From positions 124,001-188,000 of the forward strand of contig CAKZJE010000031.1 of the NCBI GenBank assembly GCA_936941155.1: a stretch of 64,000 nt of DNA, in the 5' to 3' direction. Under the pieces are notes generated by a model that saw only the letters and a list, made by a program, of their open reading frames with translations, ran no database searches and was not told where the DNA came from. Source of the DNA: an uncultured Methylomonas sp. (GTDB taxonomy: Bacteria > Pseudomonadota > Gammaproteobacteria > Methylococcales > Methylomonadaceae). Below, piece by piece: positions 9,297 to 18,091 of this stretch. Made by a program: the position numbers and the translations under genes. Positions within the stretch are counted from its first letter, which is position 1. The number at the start of each line of letters is the position of its first letter.

Positions 9297-10097
9297 ATGA
9301 GTAATACCCCCGATATTTTACAAAAAATTCTTGCCACCAAAGTTGAAGAGGTTGCACGTCGCAGTGTGCGCACTCCTGTGAGCATGTTGCAGGACATTGC
9401 TAGCGGCGTAGAAACACCACGCGGATTTTCTCAAGCGTTGCAAGCGCGTGCGTTAGCGAAAAAACCTGCGATTATTGCAGAAATCAAAAAAGCCTCGCCC
9501 AGCAAAGGCGTGATTCGCGAAAACTTTCAGCCAGTTTATATTGCGCAAGATTATGCAATGAATGGCGCAACCTGTTTGTCTGTGTTGACGGATAAAGAAT
9601 ACTTTCAAGGCTCTGAGGCGTATTTGCAAATGGTGCGCGAAAAATGCCCGCTGCCTGTGTTGCGCAAAGATTTTATGATTGATGAATATCAAGTGTATGA
9701 AGCGCGCGCCTTAGGTGCGGATTGTATTTTGTTAATTGTTGCGGCGTTAGACGATAGCAAAATGCAAGATTTAGCGGCGTTGGCAAAAACATTAGGCATG
9801 GATGTGTTGGTAGAAGTGCATGATGCTGAAGAATTGCAACGGGCTTTGTGTTTGGAAACCAAGCTGATTGGCATCAACAATCGCAATTTGCGCACGTTTG
9901 AAACGGCGTTGCAAACCACATTAGACTTAAAACAAAATATTCCAGCCGATCGTTTGATTATCACTGAGAGCGGCATCCACACCCAAGAGGATGTGAAATT
10001 GATGCTGGATAATGAAATTTATACGTTTTTAGTCGGTGAAGTGTTTATGCGGGCGGAGCGTCCTGGGCAAAAAATGCGCGAGTTATTCTCGTTATAA
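9297..10097 (+). CDS. trpC: Indole-3-glycerol phosphate synthase
   Basis: Catalyses ring closure of carboxyphenylamino-deoxyribulose phosphate to indole-3-glycerol phosphate in tryptophan synthesis. A single-domain TIM barrel of 266 residues (no TrpF fusion) with the family motifs [15 protein letters not shown] near residue 60, LRKDFMID near 120, VEVHD, GINNRNL and ITESGI. It stands alone here, not with trpG or trpD. A terminator-like hairpin follows directly. Confidence 0.96.
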   Translation: MSNTPDILQKILATKVEEVARRSVRTPVSMLQDIASGVETPRGFSQALQARALAKKPAIIAEIKKASPSKGVIRENFQPVYIAQDYAMNGATCLSVLTDKEYFQGSEAYLQMVREKCPLPVLRKDFMIDEYQVYEARALGADCILLIVAALDDSKMQDLAALAKTLGMDVLVEVHDAEELQRALCLETKLIGINNRNLRTFETALQTTLDLKQNIPADRLIITESGIHTQEDVKLMLDNEIYTFLVGEVFMRAERPGQKMRELFSL

Positions 10098-10105
10098 ATC
10101 ATTGC

Positions 10106-10140
10106 AAACCTGTCATTATTATATTTGGCAGGTTTTTTTT
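10106..10140 (+). terminator. Rho-independent terminator after trpC
   Basis: Stem AAACCTG / CAGGTTT with an A/T-rich loop followed by eight T residues, nine bases after the trpC stop codon. Confidence 0.75.
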
Positions 10141-10219
10141 AAGTGCGAATCTCACGCACGCTACACAACTAAACTAAATCACGCCGACAAAAAACAGTTT
10201 CAACTATTCATTTGCTGCG

Positions 10220-10255
10220 AAATTTTCTAAGACGACTGGTCGTCTTAAAAAATTT
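10220..10255. repeat. 38-bp palindrome family (type C), copy 2
   Basis: The core AAGACGACTGGTCGTCTT is flanked by AAATTTTCT and AAAAAATTT. It lies in the 10141-10467 spacer, where I see no gene. Confidence 0.85.
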
Positions 10256-10433
10256 CAGCGTCATTTTGGAGTGCAAGCTTTGCTTGCTAGCAAAGTTTCC
10301 ATTCGATTGCTTTAAAAAACTGTGTGAAATCACCTGTTTGATTGCGCTGAATAACATAGTTTAATAATAAATCGGCAAAACAAATTTCTAAGATTTTGAT
10401 TTATAAAGCTTATAAGTCTGGCATTTAATCTGC

Positions 10434-10463
10434 TTATCCCTTAAGTCTATAAACAAGGGATAA
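10434..10463 (+). promoter_or_regulatory. Hairpin covering the ribosome site of a mini-ORF
   Basis: Perfect 9-bp arms TTATCCCTT (10434-10442) and AAGGGATAA (10455-10463) with a 12-nt loop. The right arm contains the AAGGGA ribosome site of the mini-ORF starting at 10468, so folding would hide it. Regulation by this fold is inference. Confidence 0.5.
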
Positions 10464-10467
10464 ATCC

Positions 10468-10533
10468 ATGAAAACAATCGTTAAAAAAATGTCGCTGTCA
10501 CTCTTGTTAGTGATGCCATGTCTGTTGCCATAA
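10468..10533 (+). CDS. 21-residue mini-ORF (leader peptide or truncated signal peptide)
   Basis: ATG at 10468 with AAGGGA just upstream reads MKTIVKKMSLSLLLVMPCLL then Pro and stop. The peptide looks like a bare signal sequence. It ends just upstream of the FecI-like sigma gene. It may be a leader peptide for that gene or the surviving start of a lost exported protein; the good ribosome site is the main argument that it is translated. Confidence 0.4.
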   Translation: MKTIVKKMSLSLLLVMPCLLP

Positions 10534-10551
10534 ATTGTGCGGATAACAAAA

Positions 10552-11088
10552 ATGCACAATGCAAAACGGCAGTTTTTTAACGAAATCTACGCAAAATATC
10601 TCCCTGAGCTCAAACGCTTTATTGGTCTGCGCTGGCCAAAAGAACAAGACGTTGACGACCTTGCGCATGAGGCTTTTTTGCGTTTGGCTCAATATCCTGA
10701 TTTGGAACTCATTCAAAATCCCCGCGCGTTTTTATTTCAAACCGCATCTAATCTGGCGATTGATAACTACCGGCAAAAACAAACTCGCAAATGCTATTTT
10801 GAAACAGAAATAGAGATACAAGACATCAGCGAGCGCGAAAGTTTATCGCCGGATAATGTCTGCGAAAATCAACACACTTTAAGCCATTTTACCGACTTGC
10901 TAAATCAACTGCCTGAGCTGCAACGCCATGCTTTTGTGTTGTATCGTTTGGAAGATTTGTCTCATGCAGAAATCGCGCTCAGGCTAGGAATTTCTGTGCG
11001 CAGTTCTGAACGCTATGTGATGCAGGCAACTCAGCATTTACTCAGCCGCAAAAAAATGAAAAATAAAAACAATGGCGGTCAAGCTTAG
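10552..11088 (+). CDS. FecI-type ECF sigma factor
   Basis: About 178 residues from ATG 10552 (an in-frame GTG at 10537 is possible). It has sigma region 2 (LPELKRFIGLRWP through AFLFQTASNLAIDNYR) and region 4 (LPELQRHAFVLYRLEDLSHAEIALRLGISVRSSERYV), with the FecI-like helix-turn-helix. It should direct RNA polymerase to the TonB receptor gene downstream when released by the adjacent FecR-like anti-sigma factor. The order fecI-fecR-receptor is the classic cell-surface signalling unit for ferric siderophores. Confidence 0.93.
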   Translation: MHNAKRQFFNEIYAKYLPELKRFIGLRWPKEQDVDDLAHEAFLRLAQYPDLELIQNPRAFLFQTASNLAIDNYRQKQTRKCYFETEIEIQDISERESLSPDNVCENQHTLSHFTDLLNQLPELQRHAFVLYRLEDLSHAEIALRLGISVRSSERYVMQATQHLLSRKKMKNKNNGGQA

Positions 11089-11153
11089 TTTTTACGTCAA
11101 TCTTATAATGACGGTAAACTAAACTTCTTCCACGACCTTTATTTTTAAATCAA

Positions 11154-12128
11154 ATGAAACCGCGCGACTCTTCTCAAAATCCACCTCCAAATGCCGACCT
11201 CGATGAAGCGGTGGCTTATTGGATTATGCGGTTGTCTGCAAAAGATTGCACGGATACAGAACGGCGTGTATTTGAAAATTGGCTTGCGCAACATCCACTG
11301 CATCAACAACGTTACGACCAAGCCCAAGCCCAATGGCAAGCAATGGAGGCTTTTAAAACCATGCGTTTTCCAGAGCGGGAGGCGGCGTTGCGCTATCGTG
11401 CAACGAAAAAAACGCGCTATTTTCCTCTGGCTACTGCGGCGACAGTTGTGTTGGCTTTAGGGTTGACAGCCTTTGATGCGGATGGCTGGTTAGGAAGCTG
11501 GGAAACCTATCAAACTGAAAAAGGGGGACATTCTTCGGTTTTATTGGCGGATGGTTCGCGGGTTGAGCTGAATACCGAGAGTGAAATACAAGTGCATTTT
11601 AATCATTGGCAACGCCATGTTGAGTTGATTCGCGGCGAGGCTTTTTTCAGCGTGGCGCACAATGCCGCACGACCTTTTAAAGTGCAGGCGGGCGTGGGAA
11701 TAATTGAAGATATTGGCACGCAATTTGAAGTTTTTCTCAAAGAAAATCAACAGGTTTTAGTGGCAGTTGAAGAGGGAAGCGTTTCTGTGACAACCTCACA
11801 AACACAGGAATTGGTCGCAGGACAACAATTGCTCTACGCCGACAGTGGCGAATTTAGCAAGCCCACGCCTGAAGAAATCAGCGCGTTGACGGCGTGGCGG
11901 CAAGGGCAATTGCGTTTTAATAATCGCAAATTAGCCGATGTGTTAGAAGAAATCGGGCGTTATCACGACATTCGCATTCATGTTTCAGATCCAAAATTGG
12001 CAAAACTTGCAGTGAGCGGCGTTTTTAAAACCCATAATTTACAAGGCATGATGAATGCAATTACGTTGACGTTGCCGGTTGCTGGGCGTTATGAAAATGC
12101 CAATACAATTGTGTTAGAGCCGCGCTAG
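11154..12128 (+). CDS. FecR-type transmembrane anti-sigma regulator
   Basis: A protein of 324 residues: an N-terminal cytoplasmic DUF4880-like domain (EAVAYWIMRLSAKDCTDTE, FENWLAQHPLHQQRYDQ), one membrane helix at about residues 84-102, a FecR domain (TEKGGHSSVLLADGSRVELN through GVGIIEDIGTQFEVF) and a C-terminal STN-like domain that would touch the receptor. It transmits receptor occupancy to the sigma factor encoded 65 bp upstream. Confidence 0.92.
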   Translation: MKPRDSSQNPPPNADLDEAVAYWIMRLSAKDCTDTERRVFENWLAQHPLHQQRYDQAQAQWQAMEAFKTMRFPEREAALRYRATKKTRYFPLATAATVVLALGLTAFDADGWLGSWETYQTEKGGHSSVLLADGSRVELNTESEIQVHFNHWQRHVELIRGEAFFSVAHNAARPFKVQAGVGIIEDIGTQFEVFLKENQQVLVAVEEGSVSVTTSQTQELVAGQQLLYADSGEFSKPTPEEISALTAWRQGQLRFNNRKLADVLEEIGRYHDIRIHVSDPKLAKLAVSGVFKTHNLQGMMNAITLTLPVAGRYENANTIVLEPR

Positions 12129-12270
12129 AATTGACTGCTCGTTATTTCAAGGACTGACAGTTGTAAAAACCAAATCGTGTGAAGACTTGAAAAAAATAAA
12201 TACGGTTGGCGGTTTTCATTTTTTGGGTCGTCTAGTTTAAATGAACAATAATTTTTTTTAAGGAAATTCA

Positions 12271-14730
12271 ATGTCATTTTCACTAAAACCTCTTTACGCA
12301 GCAATTGTATTAAGCATTGCAGCTCCTGCTTTTGCCGCAGATGCTAAACATCATTTTGATATTCCAGCGCAACCTTTAGATTCCGCCATTCAACAACTAG
12401 CGACACAAGCGGGAATGTCGGCATTTTTTACGCAACAAGTCACAAATGGCAAACAAACGGCTGGGTTAAAAGGCACTTACAGCACGCAAGAAGCGGCGGC
12501 GTTGTTATTGGTACAAAATGATCTTGCGCCCGTGATTGCTGATGGCACTATTTCAGTAAAGCCCGCTAAAGCGAAGTCTAGCAATAAAACTGATGTGGAA
12601 AACAGCAGCGACAATCCAACTGTTTTAGAAACCGTGAATGTGACAGATAAAGCCAAACGTAATGTCAACAACCCGCGCAATCCTGACTACCGGCGTGTCA
12701 ACGCCAGCACAGCGACCAAAACCGATACCCCCATCATGGAAACACCGTATTCGGTGACGGTTGTGCCGCAACAGGTGTTAAAAGATAAGCAAGTGATTCG
12801 CGTGGAAGATGCCATCACCAGCGTGGCAGGTGTGCAATCAAGCTGGACAAACGGCGGACAAAGTGACGTATTTATGATGCGCGGTTTTCAAAATACCAAT
12901 CTTTATCGGGATGGCTTTTTAATGCCATCCGCCTTAGGTGGCGGCACAACTAAACGGCAAGTGGCTAATTTAGAGCAAATTGAAGTGTTAAAAGGTGCAG
13001 GTTCTATTCTGTTTGGACGCAGTGAACCCGGTGGCGTTATCAATATGGTAACGAAAAGACCGCAAGCCGAATCTTATCACTCCATTCAACAACAGTTTGG
13101 TTCTTATGGATTTTTCCGCACTACAGCCGATTCCACAGGCGCGATTACAGCGGATAACAAATTGCTGTATCGGATTAATTTGTCTTATGAAAATGCAGAC
13201 TCGTACCGTGATTTTTCCTCAACGGATAGTTTTTTTATTGCGCCGAGCCTCACTTGGAATATCTCCGATCAAACGCAAGTTAATTTAGATTTGGAATATC
13301 AACATTTTGATGATCACAGTGATTCAGGCACTGTGCCGATGGGTAATCGTCCTGCACCTTTGCCAATTAACCGGCAACTCGGCGATCCTTTAAACAATAA
13401 AAACGTCGGCGATAGAACTTATATCGGTTTAAATTGGTCGCACAAATTTAACGATAATTGGAAAATTGACCACCGTTTTGGCGCAGAGTTTTTAGATAAA
13501 AAAGTTGATTTCACGTTCTTTTTTGGACAACCAGACGCAGCCGGAAACCTAGTTAATGTTGATGCCACTTGGTCGCAAGGAAATCGCGGTTTTAATAATG
13601 GCATTACCCATCAACAAAACTATTACACCACTTTGAATTTAACTGGCAAGTTCAATACGGCAATGATTGAACACACAACCTTATGGGGTTTTGATTATTT
13701 TAATATTCAAAATCAAGATGATGGAGCGTGCGACTTTGTGAATACCTTTTGTCAAGCCGATTTTGCCAGCAGCAACTTCAACATTTTCAACCCAACCTAT
13801 CAAACCAGTGTAAATCCTATTTCGCATCAATTTAGTCCTGCGACTAATATCAGCCAAAATTGGTATGGCGTGTATTTTCAAGACCAAATCAAATTGCCGT
13901 TTAATCTTTACGGTAACTTCGGCATTCGTTATGACAACGCTACCACAAAAAATAATTTGAATGACGTAGCTTCCACAGACCATCACATCAGTCCACGCGG
14001 CGGTTTATTATGGCGACCTGTGCAATGGCTATCTTTATATGGCAGTTATAGCGAAAACTTTGGTGTTTCTAACAGTCTTTGGAATACACCAGGACAAAAA
14101 ATCTTACCCGCACAAACCGCAGAGCAATGGGAAGTGGGCGCGAAAACCGAATTTTGGGGCGGGCGTTTCTCAGGCAGTTTTGCCTATTTTGAGCTGACGA
14201 AAAAGAATATGGCAGTTGCTGACCCAATAAATCCACTTATACAGATCACTAGCGGAGAACAGCAAAGCAAAGGTTATGAGTTTGAAGTCGCGGGGGAAAT
14301 TTTACCCGGCTGGCGCACCGTTGTGGCTTACACCAATTTAGCTTATGCGAAAATTAATGTCGGTTGGAATGGTGGTCAAGGCGATGACAGTGGCAATCGT
14401 TTATACAATACGCCGCGTAATTATGGTAGCTTTTGGAATACCTATCAATTTCAAGAAGATAGTCTGCTGAAAGGTTTAAAAGTGGGCGGCGGGATTGTTG
14501 GCTCAACCCAAAGTCAAGGCTCAAATGCTAATGACTTCCAGTTGCCCGGCTATGTCACCATGAATCTGATGAGTAGTTATGCCATGAAAGTTGGCAAGTC
14601 AAAAGTCAGTTTGCAATTAAACGCTAACAACTTGCTGAATAAAACCTATTACAGCGGTACAAATACTGGCAGCATGATTGGTGTGGGAACGCCGCGCAAC
14701 TTTATGGGCTCAGTGAAAGTCGAGTTTTAA
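12271..14730 (+). CDS. TonB-dependent siderophore receptor with STN signalling domain
   Basis: A protein of 819 residues with a signal peptide (cut near AFAADAKHH), an STN secretin/TonB N-terminal domain at about 28-80 (FDIPAQPLDSAIQQLATQAG), a TonB-box region, a plug domain with LKGAGSILFGRSEPGGVINM and a beta-barrel ending in Phe. The STN domain and the fecI-fecR genes upstream show that it is a transducer that induces its own expression on binding its ligand. It resembles ferric-siderophore receptors of the FpvA/FhuE class; the exact ligand is unknown. AAGGA precedes the ATG. Confidence 0.95.
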   Translation: MSFSLKPLYAAIVLSIAAPAFAADAKHHFDIPAQPLDSAIQQLATQAGMSAFFTQQVTNGKQTAGLKGTYSTQEAAALLLVQNDLAPVIADGTISVKPAKAKSSNKTDVENSSDNPTVLETVNVTDKAKRNVNNPRNPDYRRVNASTATKTDTPIMETPYSVTVVPQQVLKDKQVIRVEDAITSVAGVQSSWTNGGQSDVFMMRGFQNTNLYRDGFLMPSALGGGTTKRQVANLEQIEVLKGAGSILFGRSEPGGVINMVTKRPQAESYHSIQQQFGSYGFFRTTADSTGAITADNKLLYRINLSYENADSYRDFSSTDSFFIAPSLTWNISDQTQVNLDLEYQHFDDHSDSGTVPMGNRPAPLPINRQLGDPLNNKNVGDRTYIGLNWSHKFNDNWKIDHRFGAEFLDKKVDFTFFFGQPDAAGNLVNVDATWSQGNRGFNNGITHQQNYYTTLNLTGKFNTAMIEHTTLWGFDYFNIQNQDDGACDFVNTFCQADFASSNFNIFNPTYQTSVNPISHQFSPATNISQNWYGVYFQDQIKLPFNLYGNFGIRYDNATTKNNLNDVASTDHHISPRGGLLWRPVQWLSLYGSYSENFGVSNSLWNTPGQKILPAQTAEQWEVGAKTEFWGGRFSGSFAYFELTKKNMAVADPINPLIQITSGEQQSKGYEFEVAGEILPGWRTVVAYTNLAYAKINVGWNGGQGDDSGNRLYNTPRNYGSFWNTYQFQEDSLLKGLKVGGGIVGSTQSQGSNANDFQLPGYVTMNLMSSYAMKVGKSKVSLQLNANNLLNKTYYSGTNTGSMIGVGTPRNFMGSVKVEF

Positions 14731-14735
14731 AACTA

Positions 14736-14768
14736 AAACCTGACAGGTTTTTGAAACCTGTCAGGTTT
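14736..14768. repeat. 33-bp palindromic repeat, type B copy 1
   Basis: Perfect arms AAACCTGACAGGTT / AACCTGTCAGGTTT with a 5-nt loop, 5 bp after the receptor gene stop. Together with its position it could serve as a terminator. An identical copy is at 50153. Confidence 0.9.
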
Positions 14769-14827
14769 GATTTGATAAGAAATTAATTTGTGACTATGAA
14801 TTTGCTCTGTTAATTGTTTTTTACTCG

Positions 14828-14866
14828 AAAATTTTTCAAGACGACCAGTCGTCTTAGAAATTTTTT
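14828..14866. repeat. 38-bp palindrome family (type C), copy 3
   Basis: AAAATTTTTCAAGACGACC begins the element and GTCGTCTTAGAAATTTTTT ends it. A/T tracts flank the GACGA/TCGTC stem. It lies in the 14731-15174 spacer, which has no gene I can see. Confidence 0.9.
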
Positions 14867-14909
14867 GCGCAACTTTCATAACGTAATATTTCAGTAATTT
14901 TCTTAAACG

Positions 14910-14953
14910 GTAGGTGGAATTCATTCGCACTCTGTGGATAAATCCGCACCTAC
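14910..14953. repeat. Decayed REP-like inverted repeat
   Basis: GTAGGTG (14910-14916) and CACCTAC (14947-14953) bound a 44-bp segment whose inner part is only partly symmetrical. A further 9-bp inverted pair (CGCACTCTG at 14926, CAGAGTGCG at 15015) overlaps it. It looks like an eroded REP or MITE end. Confidence 0.4.
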
Positions 14954-15174
14954 ATTCAATCCTTCCATAATTTCTTTCGTACTCATTCCTTCGCTACGAT
15001 TAGCATTTTCCATGCAGAGTGCGTAACATCGGTTATTAAGTTTGTTTTAACAGCATAAAAACTTACAATATCTGCCATTCAATTTAAGTTTGCGGCATTT
15101 TTTTTGACTTTAAGACGCGCAACTATTAGAAAACTTATCTTTATATCCATTTTCAAATTTCTTTTTTAAAACCC

Positions 15175-15969
15175 ATGACACACACAGCCCGCAAACGTTT
15201 TGGTCAAAATTTTCTCCACGACCACAACATTATTTACAGCATTATTTCTCACATTCAAGCGGAAGCAAATCAACATTGGGTTGAAATAGGGCCGGGACAA
15301 GGCGCGTTGACCGCTCCATTATTAGCGCAAAACGTGCAACTGGATGTGGTGGAATTAGACCGCGACTTAGTGTCGTTATTGCAACGAAAATTCAGCACGC
15401 AAACCAATTTAACCATTCACAGTGCAGACGCGCTGAATTTTGATTTTGCCGGATTAGCGCAACAGGGAGAAAAACTGCACGTTATTGGCAATTTGCCCTA
15501 TAACATTTCTACGCCGCTGCTGTTTCACCTGTTAAGTTCTAGCAATTGCATTGAGGATATGCACTTTATGCTGCAAAAAGAAGTGGTGGATAGAATTTGT
15601 GCCGCGCCTGGCAGCAAGCAATACGGGCGATTGAGTGTGATGATGCAATATTATTGCGAAGGCGAGTTGTTATTTGATGTGCCGCCGGAAAGTTTTGATC
15701 CAATTCCGAAGGTGATGTCGGCGATTATTCGCTTAGTGCCACATGCACAACCGCCGGTTGTGGTCACGAATATGGAAACTTTTGCACAAATAGTTTCTCA
15801 TGCGTTTTCGCAACGTCGTAAAACCATTCGCAATTCATTAAAAAACTTACTCACAGAAGAAGATATTGCAGGATTGGGGATTAATCCTAGTGCCAGAGCT
15901 GAAACTTTAGGCTTGGAAGCGTTTGCGCAATTGAGTAATTTAGCGGCACAAAAGCCTGCGACAATTTGA
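15175..15969 (+). CDS. rsmA: 16S rRNA (adenine(1518)-N(6)/adenine(1519)-N(6))-dimethyltransferase
   Basis: Dimethylates two adjacent adenines near the 3' end of 16S rRNA during 30S assembly. The 264-residue product opens with the family signature RKRFGQNFLHD, then EIGPGQGALT (SAM-binding motif I), VELDRDL, and the catalytic NLPYNISTPLLFHLL motif. It stands alone; pdxA or surA, often its neighbours in Gammaproteobacteria, are absent here. A good terminator follows at 16101. Confidence 0.97.
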   Translation: MTHTARKRFGQNFLHDHNIIYSIISHIQAEANQHWVEIGPGQGALTAPLLAQNVQLDVVELDRDLVSLLQRKFSTQTNLTIHSADALNFDFAGLAQQGEKLHVIGNLPYNISTPLLFHLLSSSNCIEDMHFMLQKEVVDRICAAPGSKQYGRLSVMMQYYCEGELLFDVPPESFDPIPKVMSAIIRLVPHAQPPVVVTNMETFAQIVSHAFSQRRKTIRNSLKNLLTEEDIAGLGINPSARAETLGLEAFAQLSNLAAQKPATI

Positions 15970-16100
15970 CTCAGTGACAATTTGCCACATTCCCAAAGGC
16001 TTATGAACTGGTTAAACTAGACACAACTTAAAAACAAACAGCAACTCCTCCTAAAGAAGCTTTAGTTTTATGTTTTGTATCTCCCTAAAATATCCCCTTT

Positions 16101-16128
16101 ATGCGGTCTAATCAGCCGCATTTTTTTT
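16101..16128 (+). terminator. Rho-independent terminator downstream of rsmA
   Basis: Stem ATGCGG / CCGCAT with a 9-nt loop and eight T residues. Confidence 0.8.
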
Positions 16129-16206
16129 GCCTATCAAAAAGTGAATTTTTTGTTTTCAAGTTCTATTTAAATCATAGAAAGTAAAAACAAACAGAATTTA
16201 TCTCTT

Positions 16207-16803
16207 CTAAGTTAACGCAGCCAAACTAATCACAAACCATTTATTTTGATGCGCTTTATCATTTCCCCAGCCTAAAGGCTCAAAAGTTTCAAAAAAATCA
16301 TCCGAACTTTCAATGTGTTGTAATTTTTTATCGACTGAATTTTTATCGAAAAAATAAACAAAATAATTATTTTGAAAAGCTTGCGAAATACGAACTTCCC
16401 AAAAACGTTTACCGTCAACCGTTTGTAATTCATCCGTAATCATTACAATATATTTTTCTAAAAAATGATTAAATATTTTTGCTGCAAATCCAATCAATAC
16501 TTCTTCATTTAAAGGTCGTTTCCAAACCAAAATTTGCGTACACGATTTTTGATTAATCTTTTCATCGGTTAATTCAATATCCACTGCATAAGCAATTTGT
16601 GGATTTTCTCTATCCGTTCTATCCAATAAGCGAATCACCGTTTGTTTTTTATTTGATTTAAGTTGAAAGTTTTCAGGTAAATCAATTCCATCAACAACAT
16701 AATCACGAGGATAATCCGCTAAAAATTTTTTAGCTTCATTTCTATTAAAACTTGGTCTTTTTAAAGTGTTTGAAAAATCAGCAAAATCAAGATATTTGGG
16801 CAT
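16207..16803 (-). CDS. Hypothetical protein, last gene of the MoxR operon
   Basis: A protein of 198 residues starting MPKYLDFADFSNTL. The start at 16803 has a GGAGAAAC ribosome site and overlaps the stop of the DUF4381 gene (TAATG), so the two are translationally coupled. It is soluble with no signal peptide, mixed alpha/beta, with aromatic-rich segments near the C-terminus. I do not recognise a family. Its operon position suggests a role with the MoxR/DUF58/DUF4381 proteins, but it could also have been acquired with the insertion next door. Confidence 0.75.
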   Translation of the reverse strand: MPKYLDFADFSNTLKRPSFNRNEAKKFLADYPRDYVVDGIDLPENFQLKSNKKQTVIRLLDRTDRENPQIAYAVDIELTDEKINQKSCTQILVWKRPLNEEVLIGFAAKIFNHFLEKYIVMITDELQTVDGKRFWEVRISQAFQNNYFVYFFDKNSVDKKLQHIESSDDFFETFEPLGWGNDKAHQNKWFVISLAALT

Positions 16804-17297
16804 TATTGTTTCTCCTTCACTTTTCGTATTTTCTGCGCCTTCAACCAACGTTCCGTTAAATTAATTAATTCTGGTAAATTAATATTTTCACTGTTTTTAC
16901 GATAATTTATATCCGCCAAACATTGCCCAACACCTTGCGAAAAATCCGGTGTTTTTAACGATTTATCCAGATATTGCAACCACGCATTCCCAGTTAAACT
17001 CGCGCATTCCTCACGCGGCGCAACACTCATTGCCACACGCCGAATCAGTGCAGAAATGTCTAGCAATTTTTCGGTTTCAGTTTTCGTTTCATCCTGTTTT
17101 AATGCACTTAATAATTTTTTTGCAGACTTCACCGCAGTTTTTTGCGTTAAGCGTTTGTAAATTAAAAAACTTATCCACAGCAAGATGGGGATAAGTGCCA
17201 GAGTTATCCACCAACCAATCGCCAGAGGCCACCAGTTAATTTCGTCGGGAAGATGAATATCGCGTAAGGGTAATTCAAAGGGTTTGGTAGTTGTCAT
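16803..17297 (-). CDS. DUF4381 membrane protein of a MoxR/Bat-type cluster
   Basis: A protein of 164 residues with one membrane helix at about 28-46 after the typical LPLRDIHLPDEINWWPLA opening, then a cytoplasmic helical domain. DUF4381 proteins are found between DUF58 and the VWA protein genes in MoxR operons. Here it is cut off from DUF58 by the plus-strand BRO-N gene, and the VWA genes sit 17 kb away (34903 onward). Confidence 0.85.
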   Translation of the reverse strand: MTTTKPFELPLRDIHLPDEINWWPLAIGWWITLALIPILLWISFLIYKRLTQKTAVKSAKKLLSALKQDETKTETEKLLDISALIRRVAMSVAPREECASLTGNAWLQYLDKSLKTPDFSQGVGQCLADINYRKNSENINLPELINLTERWLKAQKIRKVKEKQ

Positions 17298-17427
17298 AAA
17301 ACTTATCTGAATAAATATTTAGATTTTATAGCCTGTCGTTTGACAAAAAACAATCTTTTCGATTATTTTATCCGCACCGTTACCACATTGTAGCGGTCGG
17401 GTTTTGCAGCCTGAAAACACAAGACGC

Positions 17428-17453
17428 AAGCGCGTTTCCAATGCGCTTTTTTT
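17428..17453 (+). terminator. Terminator in the leader of the BRO-N gene
   Basis: Stem AAGCGC / GCGCTT with a 9-nt loop and a run of seven T residues. It lies about 150 nt upstream of the BRO-N start codon on the same strand. Phage P4-type leaders have a terminator at this position, giving immunity by early termination. Confidence 0.6.
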
Positions 17454-17599
17454 ATACCTATCGTTCTATGGTGGGTGTAATTTGGGGAGCTTCGGCTCGC
17501 TGTGTCCTTGTGTGCAGTCTGCAAACCCAAATTACATCCACCGCCCAATGTTTTGCAGTGTTGTCCGGTGGAATTATCGCCTTTCACAAGGAGACAATC
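17454..17599 (+). promoter_or_regulatory. Structured leader resembling phage P4 ash/Icd leaders
   Basis: The leader contains a 17-bp stem, GGTGGGTGTAATTTGGG (17470-17486) with CCCAAATTACATCCACC (17526-17542), 16 of 17 pairing as Watson-Crick and one as G-U. The loop holds a small GAGC-TTCG-GCTC hairpin. The layout of terminator, ATGGTGGG, long stem, GTCCGGTGG and ribosome site matches what I know of the P4 ash/Icd-like leaders upstream of phage regulators. A reading frame from 17441 is open and runs in frame into the BRO-N gene, as in ash-type ORFs; whether it is translated is unknown. Confidence 0.6.
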
Positions 17600-18091
17600 A
17601 TGTCAGAATTAAAAATATTCAACTTCAAAGCATTCCCTATTCGCACCATAGAAGCAAATGGTGAAGTTCTATTCGTTGCTAAAGATGTTGCCACAGCACT
17701 TGGTTATGCGGATGCGGCGCAAGCAGTTAAAGACCACTGTAAAAAAGCTGTTAATTACACGAACGGCGATAAAACGGTCGTTAATGAAATCAAAGAGTTG
17801 CACCGAACAAAGGCTTTGGTTATCCCAGAGTCTGATGTTTACCGTTTAACTATGCGCTCAAATCTTGAGCAAGCAGAAGAGTTTCAAGACTGGGTTTGTG
17901 AAGATGTTTTACCCAGCATCCGCAAAACTGGCGGTTACGGTGTTCCTGAATTTTTAAAACCTATCACCGAACCGATTACACTTGAAGATTTCAACTGGCG
18001 TAGAGATGTGATTCGTCAAGCAATTGAAAATCTGGAACAAGCTCGCGTGTTAATGTCCATTACCGTTTCAGGTAAAGAGCTATTAGCGTAA
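17600..18091 (+). CDS. BRO-N domain phage antirepressor-like protein
   Basis: A protein of 163 residues starting MSELKIFNFKAFPIRTI with AAGGAGA 6 bp upstream of the ATG. The N-terminal 110 residues are a BRO-N domain (VLFVAKDVATALGYADAAQAV, then EFQDWVCEDVLPSIRKTGGYG). BRO-N proteins bind DNA and act as antirepressors in prophages. The C-terminal 45 residues are short and helical, without a recognisable ANT domain. No other phage genes are nearby. Its 3' end overlaps the 3' end of the convergent DUF58 gene by 9 bp, so the insertion is tight inside the moxR operon. Confidence 0.88.
   Translation: MSELKIFNFKAFPIRTIEANGEVLFVAKDVATALGYADAAQAVKDHCKKAVNYTNGDKTVVNEIKELHRTKALVIPESDVYRLTMRSNLEQAEEFQDWVCEDVLPSIRKTGGYGVPEFLKPITEPITLEDFNWRRDVIRQAIENLEQARVLMSITVSGKELLA

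Noticed and set aside
10036-10230. Plus-strand ORF of 64 codons after trpC
   Set aside because: It starts inside trpC in another frame and crosses the trpC terminator and a palindrome.
10098-10551. Fur box ahead of the FecI-like gene
   Set aside because: I looked for the GATAATNATTATC pattern and found nothing convincing in the spacer.
17600-18091. BRO-N gene as part of a prophage
   Set aside because: No integrase, repressor, replication or structural phage gene is nearby, and both flanks are the moxR operon.
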